Positions 52,604 through 61,254 of a stretch of 64,000 nt of DNA are shown here, one piece after another (within the stretch, counting starts at the first letter, position 1; each line of letters begins with the position of its first letter). Under the pieces are notes generated by a model. That model did no database searches. It was not told where the DNA came from and saw only the letters and a list, made by a program, of their open reading frames with translations. The translations under genes were made by a program, and so were the position numbers. Location of the stretch: assembly GCF_020567375.1 (NCBI RefSeq), contig NZ_JAJBZM010000001.1, positions 419,396-483,395 of the forward strand, in the 5' to 3' direction. Source of the stretch: Janibacter melonis (GTDB taxonomy: Bacteria; Actinomycetota; Actinomycetes; Actinomycetales; Dermatophilaceae).

Positions 52604-54391
52604 GTGCAAGACAGCGTGATGCCCCGGCTGGTCGAGGGAGATCCTCGTGACTCCCTGGGCCGGCTGCCCCAGCGCAACGCCGACAACGCGCCGCAGCGCG
52701 TGGCCTTCGCGATCAAGGAGCACGGGTCGTGGCGCGACGTCACGACGTCGCAATTCCTCGACGACGTCCGGGGTCTGGCCAAGGGTTTCGTCGCCGCCGG
52801 GATCGAGCCGGGCGACCGTGTCGCGATCATGGCGCGCACCCGCTACGAGTGGACCCTCGTCGACTTCGCCGCGTGGATGGCCGCCGCGGTGCCGGTGCCG
52901 ATCTACGAGACGAGCTCGGCCGAGCAGGTCGAGTGGATCATCGCCGACTCCGGGGCGAGCGCCCTCGTCGTCGAGACCGCCGCCCACGCGGCGACGGTGC
53001 GCCAGGTCGCCGACGGCGTGCCGACGCTGCAGCACACGTGGGTCATCGACAACGGCGACCTCACCTCGGTGAGCGAGCGCGGTGCAGAGATCGAGGACTC
53101 CGAGCTCGAGGCGCGTCTCGACGCGACCGGGCGCGACAGCCTCGCGACGATCATCTACACCTCGGGCACGACCGGTCGGCCGAAGGGGTGCGAGCTCACC
53201 CACGACAACTTCCTCGGGCTGGCCGAGAACGCCATCGCCAAGCTCGGCGACGTCGTCGCCCGTGACGGCGCCTCGACGTTGCTCTTCCTCCCGCTCGCGC
53301 ACGTCTTCGCCCGCTTCATCGAGGTCCTGTGCGTCACCGCGGAGGCGAAGATGGGCCACAGCGCCGACATCGCGAACATCCTCGACGACTTCCAGGCCTT
53401 CCAGCCCAGCTTCATCCTCGCTGTCCCCCGGGTCTTCGAGAAGATCTACAACAAGGCCAACGAGACGGCGACCGCCGACGGCAAGGGCGCGATCTTCGAG
53501 CGCGCCGCCGACACGGCCGTCGCGTACTCCGAGGCGCTCGACAAGGGCTCGGTGCCGCTGGGTCTGAAGATCAAGCACGCCGTCTTCGACAAGCTCGTCT
53601 ACGCGAAGCTGCGCACGAAGATGGGTGGTCGGGTCCAGTACGCCGTGTCCGGCGGCGCCCCTTTGGGCACCCGTCTGGGTCACTTCTTCCGCGGCGTCGG
53701 CGTGACGATCCTCGAGGGCTACGGGCTCACCGAGACGACCGCACCGCTGAGCGTCAACATCCCGGAGAAGGTCAAGATCGGCACGGTCGGCCCGCCCCTG
53801 CCCGGTGTCTCGGTACGCATCGAGGAGGACGGCGAGATCCTCGTGCAGGGCCTCAACGTCCTGCGCGGCTACCGCGGCAACGAGCAGGCGAGCGCCGAGG
53901 CGGTCGTCGACGGCTGGTTCCACACCGGCGACCTCGGCGAGCTCGACGAGGACGGCTACCTGCGCATCACCGGCCGCAAGAAGGAGATCCTCGTGACCGC
54001 GGGCGGCAAGAACGTCGCCCCGGCGGTGCTCGAGGACCGCCTGCGCGCCCACCCGCTCGTCAGCCAGTGCATGGTCGTCGGCGACGGCAAGCCCTTCATC
54101 GCCGCGCTCGTGACGATCGACGAGGAGATGCTCCCCGGCTGGGCCGCGAACAACGGTCTCGGCGCGATCACCGTCGCCCAGGCCCGCACCGACGAGACGG
54201 TGCTCGCCGAGATCCAGCGTGCGGTCGACGACGCGAACAAGGCGGTCTCGAAGGCCGAGTCGATCCGCAAGTTCGCGGTCCTCGAGGAGGACTTCACCGA
54301 GGAGAACGGCACCCTCACCCCCTCGCTGAAGCTCAAGCGCAACGTCGTCATGCGCGACTACGAGGACCAGGTCGAGGCGCTCTACGGCTGA
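52604..54391 (+). CDS. Long-chain fatty acyl-CoA ligase (FadD15/FACL-like)
   Basis: Activates fatty acids with ATP and CoA. The 595-residue ANL-family enzyme has A3 motif IIYTSGTTGRPKGCELTH (about 183-200), VPRVFEKIYNKAN typical of long-chain ligases, A5 EGYGLTETTAP, A7 WFHTGDLGELDEDGYL, A8 TGRKKEILVTAGGKNVAP and the catalytic Lys in LTPSLKLKRN. The GTG at 52604 has AAGGAGATCCC upstream. It is monocistronic, ended by the hairpin at 54399. Confidence 0.93.
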   Translation: MQDSVMPRLVEGDPRDSLGRLPQRNADNAPQRVAFAIKEHGSWRDVTTSQFLDDVRGLAKGFVAAGIEPGDRVAIMARTRYEWTLVDFAAWMAAAVPVPIYETSSAEQVEWIIADSGASALVVETAAHAATVRQVADGVPTLQHTWVIDNGDLTSVSERGAEIEDSELEARLDATGRDSLATIIYTSGTTGRPKGCELTHDNFLGLAENAIAKLGDVVARDGASTLLFLPLAHVFARFIEVLCVTAEAKMGHSADIANILDDFQAFQPSFILAVPRVFEKIYNKANETATADGKGAIFERAADTAVAYSEALDKGSVPLGLKIKHAVFDKLVYAKLRTKMGGRVQYAVSGGAPLGTRLGHFFRGVGVTILEGYGLTETTAPLSVNIPEKVKIGTVGPPLPGVSVRIEEDGEILVQGLNVLRGYRGNEQASAEAVVDGWFHTGDLGELDEDGYLRITGRKKEILVTAGGKNVAPAVLEDRLRAHPLVSQCMVVGDGKPFIAALVTIDEEMLPGWAANNGLGAITVAQARTDETVLAEIQRAVDDANKAVSKAESIRKFAVLEEDFTEENGTLTPSLKLKRNVVMRDYEDQVEALYG

Positions 54392-54398
54392 CCCGTGA

Positions 54399-54427
54399 CG
54401 ACGCACCTCGCCCGTCGAGGTGCGTCG
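54399..54427. terminator. Terminator after the acyl-CoA ligase gene
   Basis: CGACGCACCTCG and CGAGGTGCGTCG pair over 12 bp around a CCCGT loop, between the ligase stop and the convergent small Cys-rich gene. Confidence 0.8.
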
Positions 54428-54442
54428 GGCGGCCGTCCCGGC

Positions 54443-54712
54443 TCAGCCCACCCCGCGGTGCAGCAGCTCCCACTGCGACCACGGCTCGCGCTGGGCGACG
54501 GCGCGGTCGGCGGTGCCCGCCGACACGAGCCCTGCGGCGACGAGGCGCCCCACCGCCTCGCGCTCGGCCGCGTCGAGCGGCACCTGCCCGGCCAGCTCGG
54601 GCTCGACGCCCGCGGAGCGCGGGTCGAGCAGGGCGGTGACCATGCAGTCGTCGCACCCGATCCCCTGGACGGGGCAGGTGCGGCAGTCCACACGCATGAC
54701 GTCTGGCTTCAT
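54443..54712 (-). CDS. Small cysteine-rich protein (possible zinc binder)
   Basis: An 89-residue protein with VDCRTCPVQGIGCDDCMVTA, giving Cys10, Cys13, Cys20 and Cys23 (C-x2-C-x6-C-x2-C), probably a metal knuckle. The rest is helical (LDAAEREAVGRLVAAGLVSA). Similar short proteins are scattered through Actinobacteria without assigned function. Its start ATG at 54712 follows GAGGACACG. The 227-nt gap upstream (54713-54939) holds one CCCCCTTCG motif and GC-rich sequence and should contain its promoter, but no clear box is visible. Confidence 0.7.
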   Translation of the reverse strand: MKPDVMRVDCRTCPVQGIGCDDCMVTALLDPRSAGVEPELAGQVPLDAAEREAVGRLVAAGLVSAGTADRAVAQREPWSQWELLHRGVG

Positions 54713-54920
54713 CGTGTCCTCCTGTGCGTCGCTTCGACCCGGTGTGCTCGTGCTCGCCCGGTCGTCCGACCAGGCACGACGCACGCTACGAGCGAGCACC
54801 GACAGCGTTGGTGGACGTCCGCCCGAGGGGGGGCGGCACCCCCTTCGCCCGCTGCCCCGACGAGGCGAGACCGGACCGGACCCGGTGGACCCGGCACACC
54901 GGTCCGACCCGGCGCACCTC

Positions 54921-54942
54921 GTCAGACCGGTCAGACCGGTCA
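54921..54942. repeat. Short direct repeat beyond the DUF2332 gene
   Basis: GTCAGACCG is repeated twice and followed by GTCA, ending at the DUF2332 stop codon. Its meaning is unknown and it may be chance. Confidence 0.4.
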
Positions 54943-55956
54943 TACCCAGGTGAGGCTGCGCCCGTGACCGTGGGTCCACGCTCGCGCCTGTCCGTCGACG
55001 CCCAGGCAGAAGTGCCGGGCGCTCGGCGGCGGAGCGGCCGCCGACGCGGCCACCCCGGGGAGCACCGTGGGACCCTCGTTGCTCACCCACACCGCGTCGT
55101 GCTCGGCGCACAGCCGCGCCACCTGCTCCGGCCAGGCCGACCGCAGGGCATCGTCGAAGTACGCCGCAACCGCCGTGTGGAAGACGACGAGCCGGGCGTC
55201 CGGTGCCTCCTCGCGGGCCCGGGCCATGAGCGGACCGAGGTCGTGGGCCGCGTCCCCCTGCACCGTCGTCCGGGGCTCACGGCCGACGACGGCGACCGCC
55301 TCGTCGAGACGCACGCGCCGGGCGACGTCCTCGGGCCAGACGAGCACGCGCAGCCAGTCAAGGGTCTGCGGGTCGGTGACGTCGAGCGGAGAGAGGTCGA
55401 GACCACCGCGCCACCTCACGAGCGGCGACGCGTCCGGCAGGTGAGCGGCGGCGACGGGGTCGACGACGCACTCGAAGGTCGGGCTGCCCTCGCCGACCTC
55501 GGCGACCTCGTGCCCGTCCTCGTCGAGGTAGCGGTAGGCGTACCGGTCCGGGTAGAGGCACAGCCCGCCGCTCACGCCGACCTCGAGCAGGGCGAGCGGC
55601 GCGCCGTCGGCGATCTCGGCGAGCACCGGCAGGAGCGTCGCGCACCGGCCCGGCTCGTTGGTCTGGGTCGAGCGCCGGCGCATCGTCGCGCTCACCTGCG
55701 GCCACTGCCGTAGCACGAGGTCGCGCATCGGGCGGTACCCGCCGGGCGCGGGCGCGCCGTGCCAGCGGGCCGCGGCGAAGAGCAGGTTGGGCTGGCGCCG
55801 CGGCGGCTCGAGCTCGGCGAGACGGCCGAGGAGCTCCTCGTCGGCCGCGACCCCCTCGCCCCACTCGACGTAGGTGGCCGACTCCCCCTCCGCCTGGTCG
55901 CGGGCGAAGGAGCGGTAGAAGTCCGCGGTCTGGGTGAGGTCGCTCGTGGGCAGCAC
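54940..55956 (-). CDS. DUF2332 family protein
   Basis: A 338-residue protein with family blocks FYRSFARDQAEGESATYVEW, EPPRRQPNLLFAAARWHG, TQTNEPGRCATLLPVLAEI, LLEVGVSGGLCLYPDRYAY and VVFHTAVAAYF. DUF2332 proteins have a Rossmann-like, possibly methyltransferase-related fold but no known function. The start is GTG at 55956; TAGCCT ends 6 nt upstream on the minus strand, so the message may be leaderless. It is divergent from the nuclease gene. Confidence 0.85.
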   Translation of the reverse strand: MLPTSDLTQTADFYRSFARDQAEGESATYVEWGEGVAADEELLGRLAELEPPRRQPNLLFAAARWHGAPAPGGYRPMRDLVLRQWPQVSATMRRRSTQTNEPGRCATLLPVLAEIADGAPLALLEVGVSGGLCLYPDRYAYRYLDEDGHEVAEVGEGSPTFECVVDPVAAAHLPDASPLVRWRGGLDLSPLDVTDPQTLDWLRVLVWPEDVARRVRLDEAVAVVGREPRTTVQGDAAHDLGPLMARAREEAPDARLVVFHTAVAAYFDDALRSAWPEQVARLCAEHDAVWVSNEGPTVLPGVAASAAAPPPSARHFCLGVDGQARAWTHGHGRSLTWV

Positions 55957-55962
55957 ACGATC

Positions 55963-55968
55963 AGGCTA
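55963..55968 (-). promoter_or_regulatory. -10 box for a probable leaderless DUF2332 transcript
   Basis: TAGCCT on the minus strand ends 6 nt before the GTG at 55956. Confidence 0.45.
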
Positions 55969-56008
55969 GGTCCCGTGTGTCGTCCGTGGCGTTGTCACCG
56001 GCTCTGCC

Positions 56009-56014
56009 TACGGT
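56009..56014 (+). promoter_or_regulatory. -10 box for a probable leaderless nuclease transcript
   Basis: TACGGT ends 6 nt before the ATG at 56021, with only TCCACC between. Confidence 0.5.
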
Positions 56015-56020
56015 TCCACC

Positions 56021-57736
56021 ATGACCACCGAGGCGACACGTGCACCGGCCCTGGCCGTGCAGGAGACGCTCGGCCTGGGCACCGACCTGCGCGACGTCAC
56101 CTTCGTCGTCGTCGACCTCGAGACCACCGGCGGGTCGCCGCGCGACTGCGGCATCACCGAGATCGGCGCGGTCAAGGTGCGCGGCGGCGAGGTGATCGGC
56201 GAGCTGCAGACCTTCGTCAACCCCGGCGAGCCGATCCCGCCCTTCATCCAGAGCCTCACCGGCATCACCGACGCGATGGTGCGCGACGCCCCCCGGTCGG
56301 CGGCCGCCGTCACCTCCTTCCTCGAGTTCGCGAAGGGGGCGGTCCTCGTCGCGCACAACGCGCGCTTCGACATCTCCTTCCTCAAGGCGGCGTGCGCCGC
56401 CGCCGAGATGCCGTGGCCGCGCCACGACGTCCTCGACACCGTCCACCTCGCCCGTCAGGTGATGCGGCGCGACGAGGTGCGCAACCACAAGCTCTCGACG
56501 CTGGCGGTCGCCTTCGGGGCGACGACGACCCCCGACCACCGCGCGCTGCACGACGCGCGGGCGACCGTCGACGTGCTCCACGGGCTCATCGGCCGGCTCG
56601 GGTCGCTCGGCGTGACGACCTTCGAGGAGCTCGCGTCGTACACGAGCCGGGTCACCCCCGAGCAGCGCCGCAAGCGCCACCTCGCCCGCGACCTGCCCAA
56701 CGTGCCCGGCGTCTACGTCTTCAAGGACGGCCAGGGCCGCCCGCTCTACGTCGGGGTCTCCGTCGACATCCGCACCCGGGTGGGCTCGTACTTCACCGCC
56801 TCCGAGCAGCGCTCGCGGATGTCGGAGATGGTGCGCATCGCCGAGTCCGTGACCCCGATCCCCTGCGCGACGACCCTCGAGGCGCGGGTGCGCGAGCTGC
56901 GTCTCATCGCCTCGGCCAAGCCCCGCTACAACCGGCGCTCCCGTCACCCCGAGCGGGCGTGGTGGGTCCGGCTCACCGACGAGCCCTTCCCCCGCCTGTC
57001 CGTCGTCAAGCGGGTGCACGCCGGCGACGAGGAGTGGATGGGCCCCTTCCGCTCGAAGAGCTCGGCCGACGAGGCGGTCCAGGCCCTGCACGAGGTCGTC
57101 CCGCTGCGGCAGTGCCTGGTCCGGATCAGCCCCACCCGGCGCAGCTCGCCGTGCGTGCTCGCCGACATGGGCCGCTGCGCCGCGCCGTGCATCGGCGGGG
57201 TCGACGTCGAGGGATACGGCCGCACGGTCGCCCAGGCCCGCACCGCGCTGCGCGGCGACGCCCGTCCCGTCCTCGCCGGGCTCCAGGCCCGGATGAGCGA
57301 GCTGTCCGGGCAGGAGCGCTACGAGGACGCCGGCACCGTGCGCGACCGGCTCGCGGCTCTCGTGCGCGGCGTCGCCCGCAGCCAGCGCGCCAGCCCGCTG
57401 CTCGCGACCGCCGAGCTCGTCGCCGCCCGGCGCTCGCCGGTGGGCGGGTGGGACCTCGTGTGCATCCGGCACGGACGCCTGGCCGGCAGCACGAGCGCCC
57501 CGCGCGGCGCCGACCCGATGCCGTACGTCGAGGCCCTGCGCGCGAGCGCCGAGGTCGTGCCCCCGCCGGCCGTCCCGGGCGACTCCGCCCTGCCCGACGA
57601 GACCGAGCTGCTGCTGCGCTGGCTCGAGGAGCCGGGCACCCGGGTCGTCGACATCGAGGGCACGTGGACCTGCCCCGTGGGGGGCGCCGCGGCAGCGCAG
57701 GACGAGCTGGCCCCTGCCCTAGGCTGGGCGTCGTGA
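56021..57736 (+). CDS. DEDDh exonuclease fused to a UvrC-like GIY-YIG nuclease
   Basis: A 571-residue two-nuclease fusion. Residues about 25-190 are a DnaQ-type 3'-5' exonuclease: FVVVDLETTGGSP (Asp32, Glu34), VAHNARFDISFL, and the HDARATVD end. Residues 215-310 are a GIY-YIG endonuclease (VPGVYVFKDGQGRPLYVGVS), followed by UvrC-like regions with a cysteine cluster (RQCLV, SSPCVLADMGRCAAPCIGGV) and a UVR-like segment. The arrangement matches M. tuberculosis Rv2191 and related Cho/UvrC-like repair proteins. It likely acts in DNA repair. The GTG of the next gene overlaps its stop. Confidence 0.9.
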   Translation: MTTEATRAPALAVQETLGLGTDLRDVTFVVVDLETTGGSPRDCGITEIGAVKVRGGEVIGELQTFVNPGEPIPPFIQSLTGITDAMVRDAPRSAAAVTSFLEFAKGAVLVAHNARFDISFLKAACAAAEMPWPRHDVLDTVHLARQVMRRDEVRNHKLSTLAVAFGATTTPDHRALHDARATVDVLHGLIGRLGSLGVTTFEELASYTSRVTPEQRRKRHLARDLPNVPGVYVFKDGQGRPLYVGVSVDIRTRVGSYFTASEQRSRMSEMVRIAESVTPIPCATTLEARVRELRLIASAKPRYNRRSRHPERAWWVRLTDEPFPRLSVVKRVHAGDEEWMGPFRSKSSADEAVQALHEVVPLRQCLVRISPTRRSSPCVLADMGRCAAPCIGGVDVEGYGRTVAQARTALRGDARPVLAGLQARMSELSGQERYEDAGTVRDRLAALVRGVARSQRASPLLATAELVAARRSPVGGWDLVCIRHGRLAGSTSAPRGADPMPYVEALRASAEVVPPPAVPGDSALPDETELLLRWLEEPGTRVVDIEGTWTCPVGGAAAAQDELAPALGWAS

Positions 57737-58014
57737 TCACCGCCATCGTCCTCATCAACGCCGACGTCGACCGCATCCCCGAGGTCGCGCAGAGCATCGC
57801 CGAGATCGACGGCGTGAGCGAGGTCTACTCCGTCGCCGGGGACGCCGACCTCATCGCGATGGTGCGGGTCAGCCAGCACGAGGAGCTCAACGACGTCATC
57901 GCCGACCGGCTCAACAAGGTCACGGGCATCATCGGCACGTCGACGCACATCGCATTCCGCACCTACAGCCGTCACGACCTCGACGCGGCCTTCAGCCTCG
58001 GCCTCGAGGGCTGA
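57733..58014 (+). CDS. Stand-alone AsnC/Lrp ligand-binding (RAM) domain protein
   Basis: A 93-residue protein: ITAIVLINADVDRIPEVAQS, SVAGDADLIAMVRVSQHEEL and GIIGTSTHIAFRTYS are the beta-alpha-beta RAM fold of Lrp/AsnC regulators. No DNA-binding helix-turn-helix is present, so it may sense an amino acid as a multimer or modulate a full-length Lrp. It overlaps the nuclease stop by 4 nt and converges on trpD, fitting a tryptophan or amino-acid link, which is only suggestive. Confidence 0.85.
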   Translation: MITAIVLINADVDRIPEVAQSIAEIDGVSEVYSVAGDADLIAMVRVSQHEELNDVIADRLNKVTGIIGTSTHIAFRTYSRHDLDAAFSLGLEG

Positions 58015-58053
58015 GCCCGCGGGCGCACCGGGCACCCGCTCCGGCGGGGTTCG

Positions 58054-59139
58054 TCAGCCCGCGAGACGGCGGCTGGCCTCGGCCCACCGACCGAGCGCGG
58101 CCTCGCCCCGCCCGTCGTCGAGGACCTCGGCGATCGTCTCGACCGAGCGCGCGATGGCAGCGACCGGGTCCTCGACCGCGGAGCCGCCGGCACTCGCGAG
58201 GGCGTGCGCCGCACCGGCGTTGAGCAGCACCGCGTCGCGCGCCGGCACCTGCTCGCCGCGCAGGACGGCCCGGGCCACCTCGGCGTTCGCGGCGCCGTCA
58301 CCGCCGCGCAGCTCGGCCAGGGAGCGCCGGGTCACCCCGACGTCCTCCGGCTCGACGCGTCCGGGGGTGACCTCGCCGTCGTGCACCCACCACAGCTGCG
58401 AGGGCCCGGCGGGGCTCAGCTCGTCGAGGCCGTCCTCGCCGCGGAAGACGACGGCCTCGCGCCCGCGCGCGGCGAAGACCCCGGCGATGAGCGGGGCGAA
58501 GCGCGCGTTGGCGACACCGATGGCGGAGTAGCGCGGCTGCGCCGGGTTCGTCATCGGGCCGAGCAGGTTGAAGGCCGTGGGCACGGCGAGCCCGGCGCGA
58601 GCCGGTGCGGCGTGCCGCATCGAGGGGTGGAAGGCGTTGGCGAAGCAGAAGGTGATGCCCGCCTCGAGCGCGACGGCGCGGACTGCGTCGTGCGAGAGCG
58701 TGAGCGAGACGCCGAGCCGCTCGAGGACGTCGGCGGAGCCGGACGAGGACGACACCGCACGGTTGCCGTGCTTGACGACCGTGAGCCCGGCGCCGGCGAG
58801 GGCGATGGCCGACATCGTCGAGATGTTGACGGTGTTGAGCCGGTCGCCACCGGTGCCGACGATGTCGACGGTCTCACCGGGCACGTCGATGCGCACGGCG
58901 CGCGCGAGCATCGCGTCGACGAGACCCTCGAGCTCGGCGACGCTCTCCCCCTTCGCCCGCAGGGCCACGAGGAAGCCGGCGACGGCGATCGGGTCGGCCT
59001 CGCCGGCCATCACCTGGTCCATCGCCCAGCGGGCGCGCTGGGTCGTGAGGTCCTCGCCCTCGATGAGGGTCGTGAGGATGTCGGGCCAGCTCTCGTCCGG
59101 GACGGTGCTCGTAGAGGACGCCGCCGGGACCTGGGTCAC
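58054..59139 (-). CDS. trpD: Anthranilate phosphoribosyltransferase
   Basis: Second step of tryptophan synthesis, joining anthranilate and PRPP. The 361-residue protein has the PRPP loop [35 protein letters not shown], anthranilate-site [28 protein letters not shown] and [17 protein letters not shown]. The GTG at 59139 follows the receiver-like gene by 4 nt, so the two are co-transcribed. No other trp gene is nearby; isolated trpD is common in Actinobacteria. Confidence 0.94.
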   Translation of the reverse strand: MTQVPAASSTSTVPDESWPDILTTLIEGEDLTTQRARWAMDQVMAGEADPIAVAGFLVALRAKGESVAELEGLVDAMLARAVRIDVPGETVDIVGTGGDRLNTVNISTMSAIALAGAGLTVVKHGNRAVSSSSGSADVLERLGVSLTLSHDAVRAVALEAGITFCFANAFHPSMRHAAPARAGLAVPTAFNLLGPMTNPAQPRYSAIGVANARFAPLIAGVFAARGREAVVFRGEDGLDELSPAGPSQLWWVHDGEVTPGRVEPEDVGVTRRSLAELRGGDGAANAEVARAVLRGEQVPARDAVLLNAGAAHALASAGGSAVEDPVAAIARSVETIAEVLDDGRGEAALGRWAEASRRLAG

Positions 59140-59143
59140 GCGG

Positions 59144-59629
59144 TCAGCCCGCGTCGGGGCCGTCGACCGGCCGGGCCACGTCGTCCGAGCCGCCACGGGC
59201 CAGGGCGGCCACGGCGTCGGCGAGGGCGATCGGGTCGAGCGGGTGCGGCACGACGGCGTCGGCGAGCGACCACGTCGCGAGCCAGCCGTCCTGGGGGCGC
59301 CCGGTGAGGACGAGGACGGGCGGGCAGCGGTAGACCTCGGACTTCAGCTGGCGGCACAGACCCATGCCACCGGTCTTGGCCGCCTCGCCGTCGAGGATCA
59401 GCAGGTCGAAGCCGCCGGCGTCGACCGCCTCGACCACCGCGGGGGCCGTCGCGCACTCGTGCCAGGAGACGACCTCGACGTCGCGTGCCGGTCGGCGACC
59501 GACCGCCGCGCGGACGGTGTCGCGCACCGTGATGTCGTCGCTGTGGAGCAGGACGGTGACCTGCCGCGCCGCGGCGGTGGGACCGGTGGTCGCCACGGTG
59601 CTGCCGGGCGTCGCAGAGGAAGCGCTCAT
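59144..59629 (-). CDS. Stand-alone receiver-domain-like protein
   Basis: A 161-residue protein with a CheY-like receiver domain from about residue 24: acidic HSDDI (Asp31, Asp32), the likely phospho-acceptor Asp80 in [12 protein letters not shown], and [12 protein letters not shown]. The conserved Lys after strand 5 is replaced by the sequence [11 protein letters not shown], so phosphorylation or signalling may be non-canonical. No output domain or kinase partner is seen. Homologues are conserved at this place, between trpD and the ctaE-qcr operon. Confidence 0.78.
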   Translation of the reverse strand: MSASSATPGSTVATTGPTAAARQVTVLLHSDDITVRDTVRAAVGRRPARDVEVVSWHECATAPAVVEAVDAGGFDLLILDGEAAKTGGMGLCRQLKSEVYRCPPVLVLTGRPQDGWLATWSLADAVVPHPLDPIALADAVAALARGGSDDVARPVDGPDAG

Positions 59630-59704
59630 GGGCCCAGATGGTACCCGCGAGCCGTTCGCCGCACGTCACACGGGGGGTGCGCGCACATGGCCCGCCCCGT
59701 CGGA

Positions 59705-59710
59705 CATAAT
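59705..59710 (+). promoter_or_regulatory. -10 box for a probable leaderless ctaE transcript
   Basis: CATAAT ends 6 nt before the GTG at 59717 (GACGAC between). No good -35 box is visible. It should drive the whole ctaE-qcrCAB operon. Confidence 0.55.
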
Positions 59711-59716
59711 GACGAC

Positions 59717-60379
59717 GTGGCCACTGCTCAATCACTCTCCCCGACCGCGCCCGCGCCGCTGCCGTCGGACCCCATGACGGGACCGGTCAGCCGGCCCAAC
59801 ATGGTCTCCGTCGGGACGATCGTGTGGCTCTCCAGCGAGCTGATGTTCTTCGCGGGTCTCTTCGCGATGTTCTTCACGCTGCGCGCGACCCGACCGGACC
59901 TCTGGGCCGAGCGGGTCCCGATCCTCGACGTCCAGTACGCCGCGATCAACACCCTGATCCTCGTGGTCTCCTCGGTGTGGTGCCAGCTCGGCGTGCTCAA
60001 GGCCGAGGACGGCATCCCCTCGCGCACCGGCAGCCTGCTGCAGGTCGGCCAGTGGGGCATGCGTGAGTGGTACGTGCTCACCTACATCTTCGGCTCGGTC
60101 TTCGTCGCCGGTCAGGTGACGGAGTACGCGAAGCTCGTGAGCGAAGGGGTGACGATGTCCGCCGACGCGTGGAGCTCGGTCTTCTACCTCACGACCGGTC
60201 TGCACGGCATCCACGTGACGGGCGGGCTCATCGCCTTCCTGCTCATCATCGGCCGCACCTTCACGACGAGGCACTACAGCCACTCCCAGGCCACGGGAGC
60301 GGTCGTCACCTCGTACTACTGGCACTTCGTCGACGTCGTGTGGATCGCGCTCTTCGCCGCGATCTACCTGCTGGGCTGA
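59717..60379 (+). CDS. ctaE: Cytochrome c oxidase subunit III
   Basis: A 220-residue membrane subunit of the aa3 oxidase with five transmembrane segments. [40 protein letters not shown] and [19 protein letters not shown] are subunit III signatures. In Actinobacteria the aa3 oxidase forms a supercomplex with the bc1 complex encoded just downstream. The GTG start fits the -10 spacing. It precedes qcrC by 47 nt. Confidence 0.95.
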   Translation: MATAQSLSPTAPAPLPSDPMTGPVSRPNMVSVGTIVWLSSELMFFAGLFAMFFTLRATRPDLWAERVPILDVQYAAINTLILVVSSVWCQLGVLKAEDGIPSRTGSLLQVGQWGMREWYVLTYIFGSVFVAGQVTEYAKLVSEGVTMSADAWSSVFYLTTGLHGIHVTGGLIAFLLIIGRTFTTRHYSHSQATGAVVTSYYWHFVDVVWIALFAAIYLLG

Positions 60380-60426
60380 GCAGCGCCATGACCTCGACCG
60401 ACTCCCCCACCAGGACAGGACGACGC

Positions 60427-61218
60427 ATGCCCTCGATCAACCGCCGCCACCCCGCTGCCCTGGCGCTGCTGATCCTCTTCGGCCTCTTCTTCGCCGGCAC
60501 CGCGTACGCCGCGGTCTCCCCCTCGCAGGCCGACGCCAGCGCGACGAGCCGCAGCTCGGTCGACGACGTCGCCGAGGGCAAGAAGCTCTTCACCGCCAAC
60601 TGCGCCACGTGCCACGGCACGAACGGCCTCGGCATCGACGAGAAGGGCCCGAGCCTGGCCGGCGTCGGCGCCGCCTCCGTTGACTTCCAGGTCGCCACCG
60701 GTCGCATGCCCCTGGCCAAGCCCGGTGTGCAGGCCCCCCGCGTGGAGCAGGTGAAGTTCACCCAGGAGGAGATCGACCAGATGGGGGCCTACGTCGCCTC
60801 CCTCGGCGCCGGTCCCGCGGTGCCCGAGGAGGAGTACACCGACGCCTCGAAGGGGGATGCCGGCAAGGGCGGCGAGATCTTCCGCGTCAACTGCGCCATG
60901 TGCCACAACTCCGCCGGCGCCGGTGGCGCGCTGACCCGTGGCAAGTACGCCCCCGCCGTCGCGGGCGTCGAGGGTCGCCACGTCTACGAGGCCATGCTCA
61001 CCGGCCCCCAGTCGATGCCCGTCTTCAACGACGCGAACCTCACCCCCGAGGACAAGCGCGACGTCATCGCCTACATCCAGGCCCAGCAGGACGCGGGCAA
61101 CCCCGGCGGCAACCCGCTCGGGTCGCTCGGTCCCGTCCCCGAGGGTCTCTTCATCTGGACGATCGGCCTCGGCGGCCTCGTCGCCGCCGCCGTCTGGCTC
61201 GGGCAGAAGTCCGCCTGA
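60427..61218 (+). CDS. qcrC: Di-haem cytochrome c subunit of the bc1 complex
   Basis: A 263-residue protein with an N-terminal membrane/signal segment (ALALLILFGLFFAGTAYA), two c-type haem sites at CATCH (59-63) and CAMCH (156-160), each in its own cytochrome c domain, and a C-terminal transmembrane helix (LFIWTIGLGGLVAAAVWL). It transfers electrons from the Rieske protein to the aa3 oxidase without soluble cytochrome c. ATG 60427 has AGGACGACGC upstream; ATG 60388 in frame is an alternative adding 13 residues. Confidence 0.95.
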   Translation: MPSINRRHPAALALLILFGLFFAGTAYAAVSPSQADASATSRSSVDDVAEGKKLFTANCATCHGTNGLGIDEKGPSLAGVGAASVDFQVATGRMPLAKPGVQAPRVEQVKFTQEEIDQMGAYVASLGAGPAVPEEEYTDASKGDAGKGGEIFRVNCAMCHNSAGAGGALTRGKYAPAVAGVEGRHVYEAMLTGPQSMPVFNDANLTPEDKRDVIAYIQAQQDAGNPGGNPLGSLGPVPEGLFIWTIGLGGLVAAAVWLGQKSA

Positions 61219-61254
61219 GCCCCCGCCACGACTGATCAGAGAAGGACCAAGACG

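Noticed and set aside
3596-60856. CGAAGGGG as a proven strand-polar FtsK guide sequence
   Set aside because: The window shows 25 versus 21 copies on the two strands, so there is no clear polarity here; without the rest of the chromosome this role cannot be claimed.
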